Notes under the pieces: generated by a model
The model's database searches: none
What the model was told of the DNA's origin: nothing
What the model saw: only the letters and a program-made list of their open reading frames with translations
Shown here: positions 25,691-34,095 of the stretch, one piece after another
Layout: each line of letters opens with the position of its first letter
Numbering within the stretch: the stretch's first letter is position 1
Program-made: the position numbers and the translations under genes
DNA from: CAMEON01 sp963643175
GTDB lineage: Bacteria; Bacillota; Clostridia; Oscillospirales; CAG-272
Length of the DNA stretch: 55,702 nt
NCBI GenBank assembly: GCA_963643175.1
Contig: CAVIJF010000008.1
Location: forward strand, 1-55,702
Reading direction: 5' to 3'

Positions 25691-25716
25691 AACAGTTGAG
25701 CATCTGCTCAAGTGTT
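25691..25716 (-). promoter_or_regulatory. 12-2-12 operator of the ArsR-family repressor
   Basis: AACAGTTGAGCA, two bases and TGCTCAAGTGTT form an inverted repeat with one mismatch (inner TTGAGCA/TGCTCAA is perfect). It sits 3 bases downstream of the -10 box, covering the transcription start, so bound repressor would block initiation. The 12-2-12 layout is the one known for SmtB/CzrA/CadC operators. Confidence 0.88.
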
Positions 25717-25719
25717 TGT

Positions 25720-25748
25720 ATTATACACCGGTACTGGCAGTTTGTCAA
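25720..25748 (-). promoter_or_regulatory. Consensus promoter of the metal-resistance operon
   Basis: On the minus strand TTGACA (25748-25743), 17 bases, then TATAAT (25725-25720): a 12/12 consensus match. Such a strong promoter fits tight repression at the adjoining operator. Confidence 0.9.
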
Positions 25749-25819
25749 GGGGGTTCTGAAAAAAAGTCGGGAAGTTTTCGAAAGCATTAGGGTAGACACA
25801 GGGGAAAAGGGGGTGGCAG

Positions 25820-25876
25820 TTCCTTGCACAAGGAAGCAAAAAAACTCCCCTTTCCAGGATAGGGAAAGGGGAGTCG
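25820..25876 (-). terminator. Terminator of the VTC-DUF4956 operon (repeat copy D)
   Basis: On the minus strand ACTCCCCTTTCC, a 7-base loop and GGAAAGGGGAGT are followed by seven Ts; a second small hairpin (TTCCTTG/CAAGGAA) follows. It lies about 80 bases beyond the DUF4956 stop. It belongs to the dispersed palindrome family. Confidence 0.8.
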
Positions 25877-25952
25877 GAGGGAAAAAGATATTTGCACGGA
25901 GGCAGGTTGCACCTACGCCGTATCCGCCCGGCGCGGGGGACAATCCCCTCTG

Positions 25953-26630
25953 TTACTGCTCCTCCACCGCTGTCTGCACGATGGAAATGGTCAGGTTTCC
26001 GTTGAGCACCCGCAGCTCATCCAGAAACTGCTTCTCCTGCCGGTCGTCCTTCATGACGATGCGGTAGTCCAATCGCACCAGCGTGCCGTAATCCTCGGTC
26101 CGGATGCGGTTCAGATGATAGCCGCAGCAGTACTTTTTCAGCACGCCGTCAAATACACCCGTGTAGTCCAGCGACTCCGGAACGAGAATGCGCAGCTGCT
26201 TGCCCTTGCCGCCCAGCCGATCCAGACCGATCAGCGATACGATAATCAGCAAAAGCAGGATAGCCCCGACCGCCAGTGCGCCGAACCCGATGAATCCGAT
26301 GCCGCATGCCATGCCGGATGCCAGCGAGAGGAAGAAGTAGATAAGATCGCGGGGATCCTCCACAGTATTGCGGAAGCGTACCAAAGCCAGACCGCCGCCG
26401 ATGGAGATGGCACGGGCAATGTTGCTGCCGATGCAGAGCACAATGATGGAAACGATGGGACCCAGCATAAGCATCGTCATGGCAATGGAGGGGCGCCAGC
26501 CCGTGCGGCGGTGCGTGAACATATACACCAGCATCAGCGCCACGGCAAGTCCCAGAGAACTGCCCACAATCGTCAGCGCACGCCCTAATGTAATGGGACT
26601 GATATCGACGGTTTTCAGAATGTAATCCAT
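25953..26630 (-). CDS. DUF4956 membrane protein
   Basis: This 225-residue protein has about four membrane segments in its first 145 residues and a soluble C-terminal part (LRILVPESLDYTGVFDGVL...). The sequence GGGLALVRFRNTVEDPRDLIYFF between membrane segments is the hallmark of DUF4956. Function is unknown. The family is regularly encoded beside VTC-domain proteins, as here (27 bases after the VTC gene), so the two likely form one membrane-bound system. AAGGAG precedes the ATG. Confidence 0.9.
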   Translation of the reverse strand: MDYILKTVDISPITLGRALTIVGSSLGLAVALMLVYMFTHRRTGWRPSIAMTMLMLGPIVSIIVLCIGSNIARAISIGGGLALVRFRNTVEDPRDLIYFFLSLASGMACGIGFIGFGALAVGAILLLLIIVSLIGLDRLGGKGKQLRILVPESLDYTGVFDGVLKKYCCGYHLNRIRTEDYGTLVRLDYRIVMKDDRQEKQFLDELRVLNGNLTISIVQTAVEEQ

Positions 26631-26657
26631 AATCGTAAACTCCTTGTCAGTATGCGG

Positions 26658-27419
26658 TCAGTGCAGCAGCCGCAGTATGTGTTCTTCGTCCGGGTGTGCC
26701 GCGCAGGCACGTTCGTAGGAATACAGCTTGAAATTGGTGCCGACCTTGGAAAAGGTGTGGAAGGACATCCCGAAATCACTCATGATCCGGCAGAACCAGA
26801 GCGGCACCGCGCCGGAAAACTTTACCTCGACCAGCGTTTTTCCGGGGGACAGCGCAGGGTCGCCGTACCGTCCCAGCGCCAGATCCAGATCGTACCGTCG
26901 CGTCAGGATGTTGCTGTCAAAGGTGACGCGGAAACTGGGATCGTCTCTGCCGAAAAAGGCGTTCCGCACGTAGCTGACATACACCTTCGGGCGGACATCG
27001 TTGTGGGAGCGGTAGTAGTCGATTTCCCGCAGCACCTGTTCATCGATATACGGCAGTCCCGCCGGATGCTGTCCGGTTCCCAGATAGGACAGCGCGTCCC
27101 GGTAGGGCAGCTTCGTGCGGCGCTTGGTGCCGACACCGGCGCATTTCTTCTTCAACTCCAGAAAAACCTTGGTGTCCTCTCCCGGTACGCCGTAGCTCCG
27201 GAGACGCAACTTTTCCTTGTACCACGGCAGCGATACTGAGGTACGGATTACATCGTCCGCATCGTCGTCAAAGTAGAGGGTACAAATCATGTACGGCTGT
27301 CCGTTTATATTGAACGGATCCGGCGTCATGTATTCCTCCATGCACGCCTGCAGGGCGGGAATGATGTCGGTGACGACGGTCATTTTCTTTTCCATGCGTT
27401 TGAAGGTGTTGCCTGACAC
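26658..27419 (-). CDS. VTC-domain (polyphosphate polymerase-like) protein
   Basis: This 253-residue protein contains a VTC domain, a tunnel fold known in yeast Vtc4 to make polyphosphate from ATP. It starts with the typical TFKRMEKKM and continues MICTLYFDDDADDVIR, KEKLRLRSYGV, KVFLELKKKCAGVGTKRRT and, near the end, KTLVEVKFSGAVPLWF. The basic and acidic tunnel residues are in place. The start is GTG 27419, because AAAGGAGG lies eight bases upstream; an ATG 48 bases earlier has no ribosome site. It forms an operon with DUF4956. The CotH-type kinase often found with this pair is not in the window. Confidence 0.9.
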   Translation of the reverse strand: MSGNTFKRMEKKMTVVTDIIPALQACMEEYMTPDPFNINGQPYMICTLYFDDDADDVIRTSVSLPWYKEKLRLRSYGVPGEDTKVFLELKKKCAGVGTKRRTKLPYRDALSYLGTGQHPAGLPYIDEQVLREIDYYRSHNDVRPKVYVSYVRNAFFGRDDPSFRVTFDSNILTRRYDLDLALGRYGDPALSPGKTLVEVKFSGAVPLWFCRIMSDFGMSFHTFSKVGTNFKLYSYERACAAHPDEEHILRLLH

Positions 27420-27478
27420 TGAACCAACCTCCTTTGCTTCCGGCGGTGCGTTCCGCACTCTTTCCATAAGACCCGTTC

Positions 27479-27484
27479 ATTATA
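27479..27484 (-). promoter_or_regulatory. Possible -10 box of the VTC operon
   Basis: TATAAT on the minus strand, 60 bases upstream of the GTG start. No convincing -35 box is 16-18 bases further upstream; the flank is AT-rich. Confidence 0.3.
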
Positions 27485-27665
27485 CATCCTGTTTGTGAAA
27501 AATATATGAATAATCCGGGAACAATGGAGAAATTCATACAGAATTTCAGAAGAAAAGTAAAAGGGTATTGCTTTTTTGCCCGATACTGCCCGCCGTTCCG
27601 AAATTTGCATGAGGATGCGCCCGTGCGGCGGCACACACTACCTTCTGTGAAGGGAGTGGTGCGCG

Positions 27666-28142
27666 ATGCATTCAGAAAAAGCAAAAACCGCACGGAAAAC
27701 CCGGCGCCTGTTCGGGGCGGATAAAGTGGTATACCTGACCTTTGACGCCGGTTATGAGAACGGAAACGTGGCGCGGGTGCCGGATGCGCTGGCGCAGGCG
27801 GATGCCACCGTGGCGTTCTTTGCGCTGGACAATCTGGTGCGGCAGAATCCCGACCTGATCCGTCGTATGACGGCGGAGGGACATCTGGCGTGCAACCATT
27901 CGTATGCGCACCGGGATATGACATCGTGGTGCGCCGACGACGTCACCGCAGAGCTGACGCGGCTGGAGGATGCCTGCCGGGAAGCGGCGTGGAGACGGCG
28001 ATATTCTTCCGCCCGCCGGAGGGGCGCTTCAGCGAATCCCAGCTCCGGGCGATCATGGCACAGGGCTACCGGACGGTGTTCTGGAGCTTCGGGTATGCCG
28101 ACCGGGACAATGAGCACCAGCCGTCCGCGGCGGCGGCGTTCC
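27666..28142 (+). pseudogene. pdaA: Broken PdaA-type polysaccharide deacetylase
   Basis: The first frame (ATG 27666 after GGGAG) encodes VVYLTFDAGYENGNVARVPDAL, the metal-site start of NodB-fold deacetylases of the PdaA (spore cortex delta-lactam) branch. It continues HLACNHSYAHRDM with the two metal-binding His. Near 27982-27987 the frame is lost. The other frame then carries IFFRPPEGRFSESQLRAIMAQGYRTVFWSFGYAD and stops matching after about 28142, where a dispersed repeat begins. The C-terminal motif with the catalytic His is missing and there is no signal peptide. It is inactive by both frameshift and truncation. Confidence 0.85.
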
Positions 28143-28320
28143 CGGCGTTCCGGAAGGTAACGGAAACCGCAGGTCCGACCGGCATACTTTCCGGTACAGG
28201 CTCGGGGTTGCAAGGGGCGGAGCCCCTTGCATAGGAAAACTAAAAATCTCCCCCCTTCCCCAGCGGGGAAGAGCGCTCTTTGAGCGCGGGTCGGGGGGAT
28301 GGGGGCAAAAAGTTTATGTG
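28143..28320. repeat. Composite palindromic repeat, copy E
   Basis: It starts with a partial copy of the 2868 element (GTTCCGGAAGGTAACGGAAAC). A perfect hairpin TGCAAGGGGC/GCCCCTTGCA follows (28209-28231), then AACTAAAAATCT and the C-rich/G-rich palindrome with a small inserted hairpin (GCGCTC/GAGCGC). It truncates the deacetylase remnant. The following 28321-28490 is GC-rich and without features other than a motif like the 2868 element at 28328-28358. Confidence 0.7.
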
Positions 28321-28493
28321 ACAACGGAAAGAGCCGGTAACGCCGGGACAAGCCCCCCGAACAGCGCCGGGAGCACCGGAACAGGACGCGAACGCCGGAC
28401 ACAGGGGAATAGCCGCAACTGTCATACCCCGTCGGACGGATGTGAATTTTTTGTAAAAGGTACAGCCGCACGATGCCATTCGGACAGAGTATG

Positions 28494-28502
28494 TGATATA
28501 AT
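28494..28502 (+). promoter_or_regulatory. Extended -10 promoter of cdaA
   Basis: TGATATAAT contains a perfect -10 box with the TGn extension. No good -35 box is seen, which is usual for extended -10 promoters. The leader to the GTG start is about 130 bases. Confidence 0.6.
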
Positions 28503-28636
28503 AGAGATGTTTGACGCTCGTAAGAGACGGGACAACCAATTGAGGAAGCACAGCCGGATAAATCGGCAGTTTCCTGAAAAACGGCGGCACGGTGCAGACT
28601 GTGCGCCCCTGCTTTATGCATACAAAGGAGCGGCTT

Positions 28637-29632
28637 GTGACAGAGATACTTGAGTCGGTCGGCGCCTTTTTTCGCGCCTATATATGGTCGCCCGTGTCCT
28701 CCATGACATGGAAGGACGGGCTGGATATTCTCCTGCTGACAGTTCTGTTTTATTTCCTGTATTCCTTCGTCAGCGTCCGGCGGGCAGGCAAACTGCTTTT
28801 CGGGCTGGCAACCGTGGTCATACTGTACGTTCTGACCGGATGGCTGGATCTGCGTGCCGCACACTGGCTGCTCTCTGCTGTGGCATCCTTCGGCGTCATC
28901 GTGCTGGTCGTAATCTTTCAGCCGGAAATACGGGATGCGCTGGATAAACTCGGCTCCACCGTGTTTGACCTGCGCTCCGGCGGGCGCAGCGGTCATGCCG
29001 CCCTGACCAACACCATTAATGAGGTGGTGGAAGCGGCGTGCCAGATTGCCCAGCAGGAGAAGGACGGCGCATTAATAATTATGGAAGGATCCACCAGACT
29101 GGGCGAGTTTGAAAAGAGCGGCATCGCACTGGATGCCTGCGTTTCCTCCAGCCTGCTGACCAATATCTTTGTGGATCGCTCCCCACTGCACGACGGCGCC
29201 GTTATTATCCGCGGCGACCGGATCGTGGCGGCGGGCTGTAAACTGCCGCTGTCCACATCGGACAAAACCGGACTGCGCCTCGGAACCCGGCACCGGGCGG
29301 CGCTGGGCATTTCGGAACTGAGCGACTGCGTGGTGGTCGTGGTGTCCGAGGAGCGGCATATCATTTCGGTGGCGAACAGCGGATGCCTCAAGCGGGACTA
29401 TAACAAGTCCATGGCGGATTTCGCTATGGGCGAGAAGGAGATACAGAACCGCCTGCGGGCTGACCTGTTCCTCCTGATGACCGGGTCGGCTGATCCCGCC
29501 GCCGATACGGGCGGCAGGGACGGTGACCGACGCGGGAAAAAGTACCGCGTCCGGAGTACGTCCGATATCAGTGTTCCCTCTGCGGATACCGACGCACCGG
29601 ACGAACCGGAGAGCGACGGGCAGGAAACGTGA
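28637..29632 (+). CDS. cdaA: Diadenylate cyclase CdaA (c-di-AMP synthase)
   Basis: CdaA joins two ATP molecules into the second messenger c-di-AMP, which controls potassium and osmotic balance. The 331-residue protein has three membrane segments (about residues 28-46, 51-70, 78-95). The DAC domain has the metal/ATP motif SPLHDGAVI (D186-G187-A188) and TGLRLGTRHRAALG (R218-H219-R220). An acidic, disordered tail of about 50 residues is longer than usual. The start is GTG 28637 with AAAGGAG seven bases upstream. It is followed by a gene for a truncated CdaR-like protein. Confidence 0.96.
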   Translation: MTEILESVGAFFRAYIWSPVSSMTWKDGLDILLLTVLFYFLYSFVSVRRAGKLLFGLATVVILYVLTGWLDLRAAHWLLSAVASFGVIVLVVIFQPEIRDALDKLGSTVFDLRSGGRSGHAALTNTINEVVEAACQIAQQEKDGALIIMEGSTRLGEFEKSGIALDACVSSSLLTNIFVDRSPLHDGAVIIRGDRIVAAGCKLPLSTSDKTGLRLGTRHRAALGISELSDCVVVVVSEERHIISVANSGCLKRDYNKSMADFAMGEKEIQNRLRADLFLLMTGSADPAADTGGRDGDRRGKKYRVRSTSDISVPSADTDAPDEPESDGQET

Positions 29633-29654
29633 AGTCGAGAAAGGCTTGAAGAGT

Positions 29655-29891
29655 ATGGCAAAATATGAAATCAGGCAGGAAGACCGCAACCGGCGCCGCG
29701 TCCGCATCAGCCGCAAAAGGCTGGAACTGCACTGGCCCGCGCTGGCTGTCTGCCTGTTGCTGGCGGTACTGCTGTGGCTGTATGTCGTCAACGGCGGACT
29801 GCAGAAGGAGTATCGCAACCCGCCTGTGACGGAGGACACCGCACCCGCATCGGAGCCGGTATCCGGCCCGGATCCGGTATCCGGGCTGTAA
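29655..29891 (+). CDS. Stub of a CdaR/YbbR-like membrane protein
   Basis: This 78-residue protein has a basic N-terminus (about residues 10-25), one membrane segment (about 28-46, ALAVCLLLAVLLWLYVVN) and a short Pro/Ser/Glu tail of about 30 residues outside the cell. The position right after cdaA and the membrane sequence ending WLYVVN match the start of CdaR, which normally continues with several YbbR domains that regulate CdaA. Here those domains are absent, with no sign of them downstream. It may still bind CdaA through the membrane, or be a remnant. GAAAGG lies ahead of ATG 29655. Confidence 0.7.
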   Translation: MAKYEIRQEDRNRRRVRISRKRLELHWPALAVCLLLAVLLWLYVVNGGLQKEYRNPPVTEDTAPASEPVSGPDPVSGL

Positions 29892-29909
29892 AGGGTAGGC
29901 ACTGTTACG

Positions 29910-31550
29910 ATGGAGACAATCACATACAGGGAAGCCGTGCTTGAGGGGATTTCCGTTCCGGTCGGTACGCCGGAGCCGGATATCCTTGCCCGTGCGGCGG
30001 AGAAAATGAAGCGGAGCGGAGCCGATGTCCGTTCGCTTCATTTTCGACTTTATAAAAAGTCGGTGGATGCACGCCACCGCGACGATATCCGGCTGGTCTG
30101 CTCGGTGCTGTGCCGGGCGGCGGACGGCGCCCCCGGCTTTGCCTCAGATTGGCTGGCACGGCTTGGAGCCAAGCCCTACGCGCCCGGTCGGCTGACGCTG
30201 AACCGGGGCGAGCAGCCTCTCGCCGCCCGCCCGCTGGTGGTGGGCATGGGACCTGCGGGACTGTTCTGCGCACTCCTGCTCGCCCGGCAGGGCTATGCCC
30301 CGCTGCTGATTGACCGGGGCGATGCCGTTCCGGAGCGTGCGGCGGCGGTCGAACGGTTCGGGCGGGACGGCGTGCTGGACACGGAATCCAATATCCAGTT
30401 CGGGGCGGGCGGCGCCGGAACCTTCTCGGACGGCAAGCTACTGACCCGCATCAACGACGCGCGGTGCGCCTATGTGCTGGAAACCTTCCGCGCACTGGGT
30501 GCGCCGGAGGACATCACGCTCAAGGCGAAGCCGCACGTCGGCACCGATGTTCTGCGCGGGGTCGTCACCCGGATGCTGGACGAGATACGTGCCGCGGGCG
30601 GCGAGACGCTGTTCCGCTGCCGCATGGACGGCTTTGCGCGTCTGCCGGACGGGAGCTGGACGGTACATACGACGCGCGGGGACATCCATGCCGGCCTTGT
30701 TGTGCTGGCGCCCGGTCACAGCGCACGCGATACCTACGGGATGCTTATCGCACGCGGCACCGAGGTTATCGCCAAGCCCATATCGGTGGGCGTGCGCATC
30801 GAGCACCGGCGCGGGGACATCGACAGACTGTTCTACGGGAAAATGGCGGGGCATCCCGACCTCGGCGCGGCAGAGTATTCCTTCTCGGACACCACGGGGG
30901 AACGCGGGGTATATACGTTCTGTATGTGCCCCGGCGGACAGGTGGTTGCGGCGGCGTCCGAGCACGGCACGGTTGTAGTCAACGGCATGAGCTGCCGGGC
31001 GCGTGACGGCGTGAATTCCAACGCGGCGATTGCCGTTTCGGTGCGGACATCGGACTACGAGCCGGTGGACGGAAACCTTGCGCTGGGCGCTATCGCCTTC
31101 CAGCGCCGCATAGAATCCGCCGCCTTCCGCGCCGGTGGTGGGAATTACGACGTGCCGGTCGAAACGGTCGGGGACTTCCTTTCTGGGGACAAGCCGGTGC
31201 ATATGCCCGGACGGGTACAGCCCGGATACCGGGGCGGGGAACACTTCCGCCTTGCCCGCATGGGGGACGTCCTGCCTGATTTTGCCTGCCGGAATCTTGC
31301 GCGCGGACTGCGCTCCTTTGACCGCAAGCGCCCCGGCTATGCCATGCCGGAGGCGGTTCTGTCCGCCGCCGAGACGCGGACGTCCGCGCCCGTGCGCATT
31401 CTGCGCGGGGATGATTTTTGCGCGGTCGGACAGCCGGGGCTGTATCCCTGCGGGGAGGGCGCCGGGTACGCCGGAGGCATCACCAGCGCCGCCGTGGACG
31501 GCATCCGCGTGGCGGAAGCCATCTGCGGGAAGTATGCCCCGGCGCCCTGA
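29910..31550 (+). CDS. FAD-dependent oxidoreductase-like protein (COG2509 type)
   Basis: This 546-residue protein has an N-terminal RNA-binding-like region (RSLHFRLYKKSVDARHRDDIRLVCSV). A Rossmann FAD site LVVGMGPAGLFCALLLARQGYAPLLIDRG begins near residue 110. Further family blocks are SNIQFGAGGAGTFSDGKLLTR, KPHVGTDVLRGVV, FCMCPGGQVVAAASEHGTVVVNGMS and the C-terminal GEGAGYAGGITSAAVDGIRVAEAI. It belongs to the widespread uncharacterised FAD-utilising family; the substrate is unknown. AAAGGGTAGG precedes the ATG. It follows the CdaR stub by 18 bases. The 210 bases after it (31551-31761) hold no clear signal. Confidence 0.88.
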   Translation: METITYREAVLEGISVPVGTPEPDILARAAEKMKRSGADVRSLHFRLYKKSVDARHRDDIRLVCSVLCRAADGAPGFASDWLARLGAKPYAPGRLTLNRGEQPLAARPLVVGMGPAGLFCALLLARQGYAPLLIDRGDAVPERAAAVERFGRDGVLDTESNIQFGAGGAGTFSDGKLLTRINDARCAYVLETFRALGAPEDITLKAKPHVGTDVLRGVVTRMLDEIRAAGGETLFRCRMDGFARLPDGSWTVHTTRGDIHAGLVVLAPGHSARDTYGMLIARGTEVIAKPISVGVRIEHRRGDIDRLFYGKMAGHPDLGAAEYSFSDTTGERGVYTFCMCPGGQVVAAASEHGTVVVNGMSCRARDGVNSNAAIAVSVRTSDYEPVDGNLALGAIAFQRRIESAAFRAGGGNYDVPVETVGDFLSGDKPVHMPGRVQPGYRGGEHFRLARMGDVLPDFACRNLARGLRSFDRKRPGYAMPEAVLSAAETRTSAPVRILRGDDFCAVGQPGLYPCGEGAGYAGGITSAAVDGIRVAEAICGKYAPAP

Positions 31551-31761
31551 GCGGCGCCGGCACGCCGCAGGCAGACTGCATGCAAGACCTGCAGGCAAAG
31601 CATAAAAGAAACATAACGTAAAAAACTGTAACCGATACGCGAAGACCGGGACGCTGCTCCTCCCAGCCCGATGCGAAGAAACGGGAAACCGCTGCATACG
31701 GCGGCAGCACTTCCTCTGTACCGCCCGCATATCAGCGTTTCGCCAAGGAAAGGAAACAGCC

Positions 31762-33996
31762 ATGCCCGATACATTTTCCGCAAGACCCGCCCCGCCCTGC
31801 CGGGCAAGGATATGGTCGCTCCGCTGGCAGGAGGACGACTCCGCACGGGAGTCCGCCGCCCGCAATCTGGCGGCGGCGCTGGGCATCCGCCCGCTGACCG
31901 CCCGTCTGCTCTGCAACCGGGGGTACGATGACCCCGCTTCCGCCGCCGATTTCCTCAGCTGCGGCGGTATGCAGCCGCATGACCCCTTCCTGCTGACCGA
32001 TATGCACGCTGCTGTTGCTCGTGTGCTGATCGCCGTCCGGGACGGGGAGACGGTCGCCGTGTACGGCGACTATGACGTGGACGGTGTGACCTCCGTAACC
32101 TGCCTGTATCTCTATCTGCGCGGGCTGGGGATTCCGGTCGTCCGGTATATCCCCAACCGCCTGCGCGAGGGGTATGGAATGTCGCGGAGCGGCGTGGATG
32201 CGCTGGCGGCGCAGGGCGTGACGCTTATCGTGACGGTGGACACCGGCGTGACCGCCGTCCGGGAGGTCGCATACGCCGCCGCGCTCGGCATGGATACCGT
32301 CGTGACGGATCACCATGAGTGTCTGGATGCCCTGCCGGACTGCGCGGCGGTGGTCAATCCGCACCGACCCGACTGCCCGTACCCCTTCCGGGAGCTGGCG
32401 GGTGTCGGCGTTGCTTTCAAACTTATCTGTGCCTGCGAGCAGGAGCGGACCGGCGGGAGCGCCGCCGATGTGTTCGGTGCCATGAGCCGGCGGTTCATGG
32501 ATCTGGTCGCCATCGGAACCGTGGCAGATGTCATGCCGCTGTGCGGCGAGAACCGTCTTATCGTGTCGCGAGGGCTGGAGATACTCAACCGGGGGGACGG
32601 GCGCCCCGGTATTACCGCTCTGCTGGATGCCGTTGCCGGGAAGGGAACCCGCCCGGCGGCGGGTGGCGCGGAGCACCCCCGGCACCGCGTCAGTGCGGCG
32701 GCTGTCGGTTTCGGCATTGCGCCGCGCCTGAATGCCGCCGGACGCATTACCGACGCCATGGAGGCAGTGGAGCTTCTGCTTGCCCACACGCCGGAGGAGG
32801 CGCAGTCGCGTGCGGAAGCCCTGTGCCGGATCAACGTCCGGCGGCAGGAGGAGGAAAACCGCATCGCAACCGAGGCGTACCGCCGCATTGACGCGGCGCT
32901 TGCCGCCGGGGACACCCCGTGGAACCGGCAGGTGCTTGTGCTGGAGGACGACGGCTGGGCGCAGGGCGTCATCGGCATTGTCGCCTCCCGCATTACGGAA
33001 AAGTACGGGCTGCCGTCCATTCTGATTTCCTTTGAGGGCGTCCCGGACGAGGACGGGCAGGAGATAGGCAAAGGCTCCGGGCGGAGTGTCCGGGGTCTGA
33101 ATCTGGTGGACGCGCTGTCGCACTGTCAGGATCTGCTTGTCCGCTTCGGCGGGCATGAGCTGGCGGCGGGACTGTGCATCCGGCGGCGGGATATTCCCGC
33201 CTTCCGGGAGCGTCTGAACGAGTATGCCGCCGCCCGGCTTACCGATGACATGACTGCCCTGCGGCAGGAAGCAGAGTGCCGCGTCACGGCGGACGACCTG
33301 ACCATGGAGCAGGCGCGGGAACTGGAACTGCTGGAGCCGTGCGGCACGGCGAATCCGGTTCCGCTGCTGATGCTGGAGAATGTCGTGATACAGCAGATTA
33401 CCGCGCTGTCCGGCGGAAAGCACACCCGCCTCTCACTGTATGCGGACGGGAGACTGTTTCCGGCGCTTTGGTTCGGTATGCCGACCTCCTCTCTGCCGGC
33501 GCAGACCGGCGATCGGGTGGACGTGCTGTTCCAGCTCGGAATCAACGAGTATCACGGGGCGGAGTCGCTGCAGCTTATCCTGCGGGATGTGCGGCGTTCC
33601 GCCGCCGAGGAACGCGAACGGGCGGCGGCGGAGGAGCGGCTGGAAAGCCTGCTGACCGGCGGCGCACTGTCGCCGGAGGAGGGGCTTCTGCCTGACCGGG
33701 ATGACGTGGCACGGGTGTATGTCTGCCTGCGCGAACGCATCCGGCACGGTTCCCGCACCGTGCGCACCGGGGAGCTGCGCGCGCAGCTGGCCGCCGCTGG
33801 GGCACCCATGGGTTACATAAAACTGATGCTGATTCTCCGCATTCTCAACGAAATGGCGGTCTGCCGGATTGAGGATGTGGGGGACGGAATCCTGACATAC
33901 GAAATCACACCGGACGCACCGCACACGTCGGTGGAGGCGTCTCCGCTGCTGTGCAGTCTGCGTGAGCGCTGCGGGAAGGGAACCGCACCCGCGTGA
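31762..33996 (+). CDS. recJ: Single-stranded-DNA exonuclease RecJ
   Basis: RecJ digests single-stranded DNA 5' to 3' in recombination and mismatch repair. The 744-residue protein carries the DHH phosphoesterase motifs AVYGDYDVDGVTS, TVDTGVT, VVTDHHE and a later Asp-containing segment, DLVAIGTVADVMPL. The DHHA1 motif RFGGHELAAGL is near residue 465. A C-terminal OB-fold and an extra ~140-residue domain follow, as in many clostridial RecJ. GGAAAGGAAA precedes the ATG. Confidence 0.95.
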   Translation: MPDTFSARPAPPCRARIWSLRWQEDDSARESAARNLAAALGIRPLTARLLCNRGYDDPASAADFLSCGGMQPHDPFLLTDMHAAVARVLIAVRDGETVAVYGDYDVDGVTSVTCLYLYLRGLGIPVVRYIPNRLREGYGMSRSGVDALAAQGVTLIVTVDTGVTAVREVAYAAALGMDTVVTDHHECLDALPDCAAVVNPHRPDCPYPFRELAGVGVAFKLICACEQERTGGSAADVFGAMSRRFMDLVAIGTVADVMPLCGENRLIVSRGLEILNRGDGRPGITALLDAVAGKGTRPAAGGAEHPRHRVSAAAVGFGIAPRLNAAGRITDAMEAVELLLAHTPEEAQSRAEALCRINVRRQEEENRIATEAYRRIDAALAAGDTPWNRQVLVLEDDGWAQGVIGIVASRITEKYGLPSILISFEGVPDEDGQEIGKGSGRSVRGLNLVDALSHCQDLLVRFGGHELAAGLCIRRRDIPAFRERLNEYAAARLTDDMTALRQEAECRVTADDLTMEQARELELLEPCGTANPVPLLMLENVVIQQITALSGGKHTRLSLYADGRLFPALWFGMPTSSLPAQTGDRVDVLFQLGINEYHGAESLQLILRDVRRSAAEERERAAAEERLESLLTGGALSPEEGLLPDRDDVARVYVCLRERIRHGSRTVRTGELRAQLAAAGAPMGYIKLMLILRILNEMAVCRIEDVGDGILTYEITPDAPHTSVEASPLLCSLRERCGKGTAPA

Positions 33997-34095
33997 AGCA
34001 AGGGAATTGCTGATTGATCCGGCTCTGCACTGCCGTATCGCAATCAGTGCATCCCAAGGCTTTGCCGCAGGGCGGAGGATCGAAAGGACAGGACG

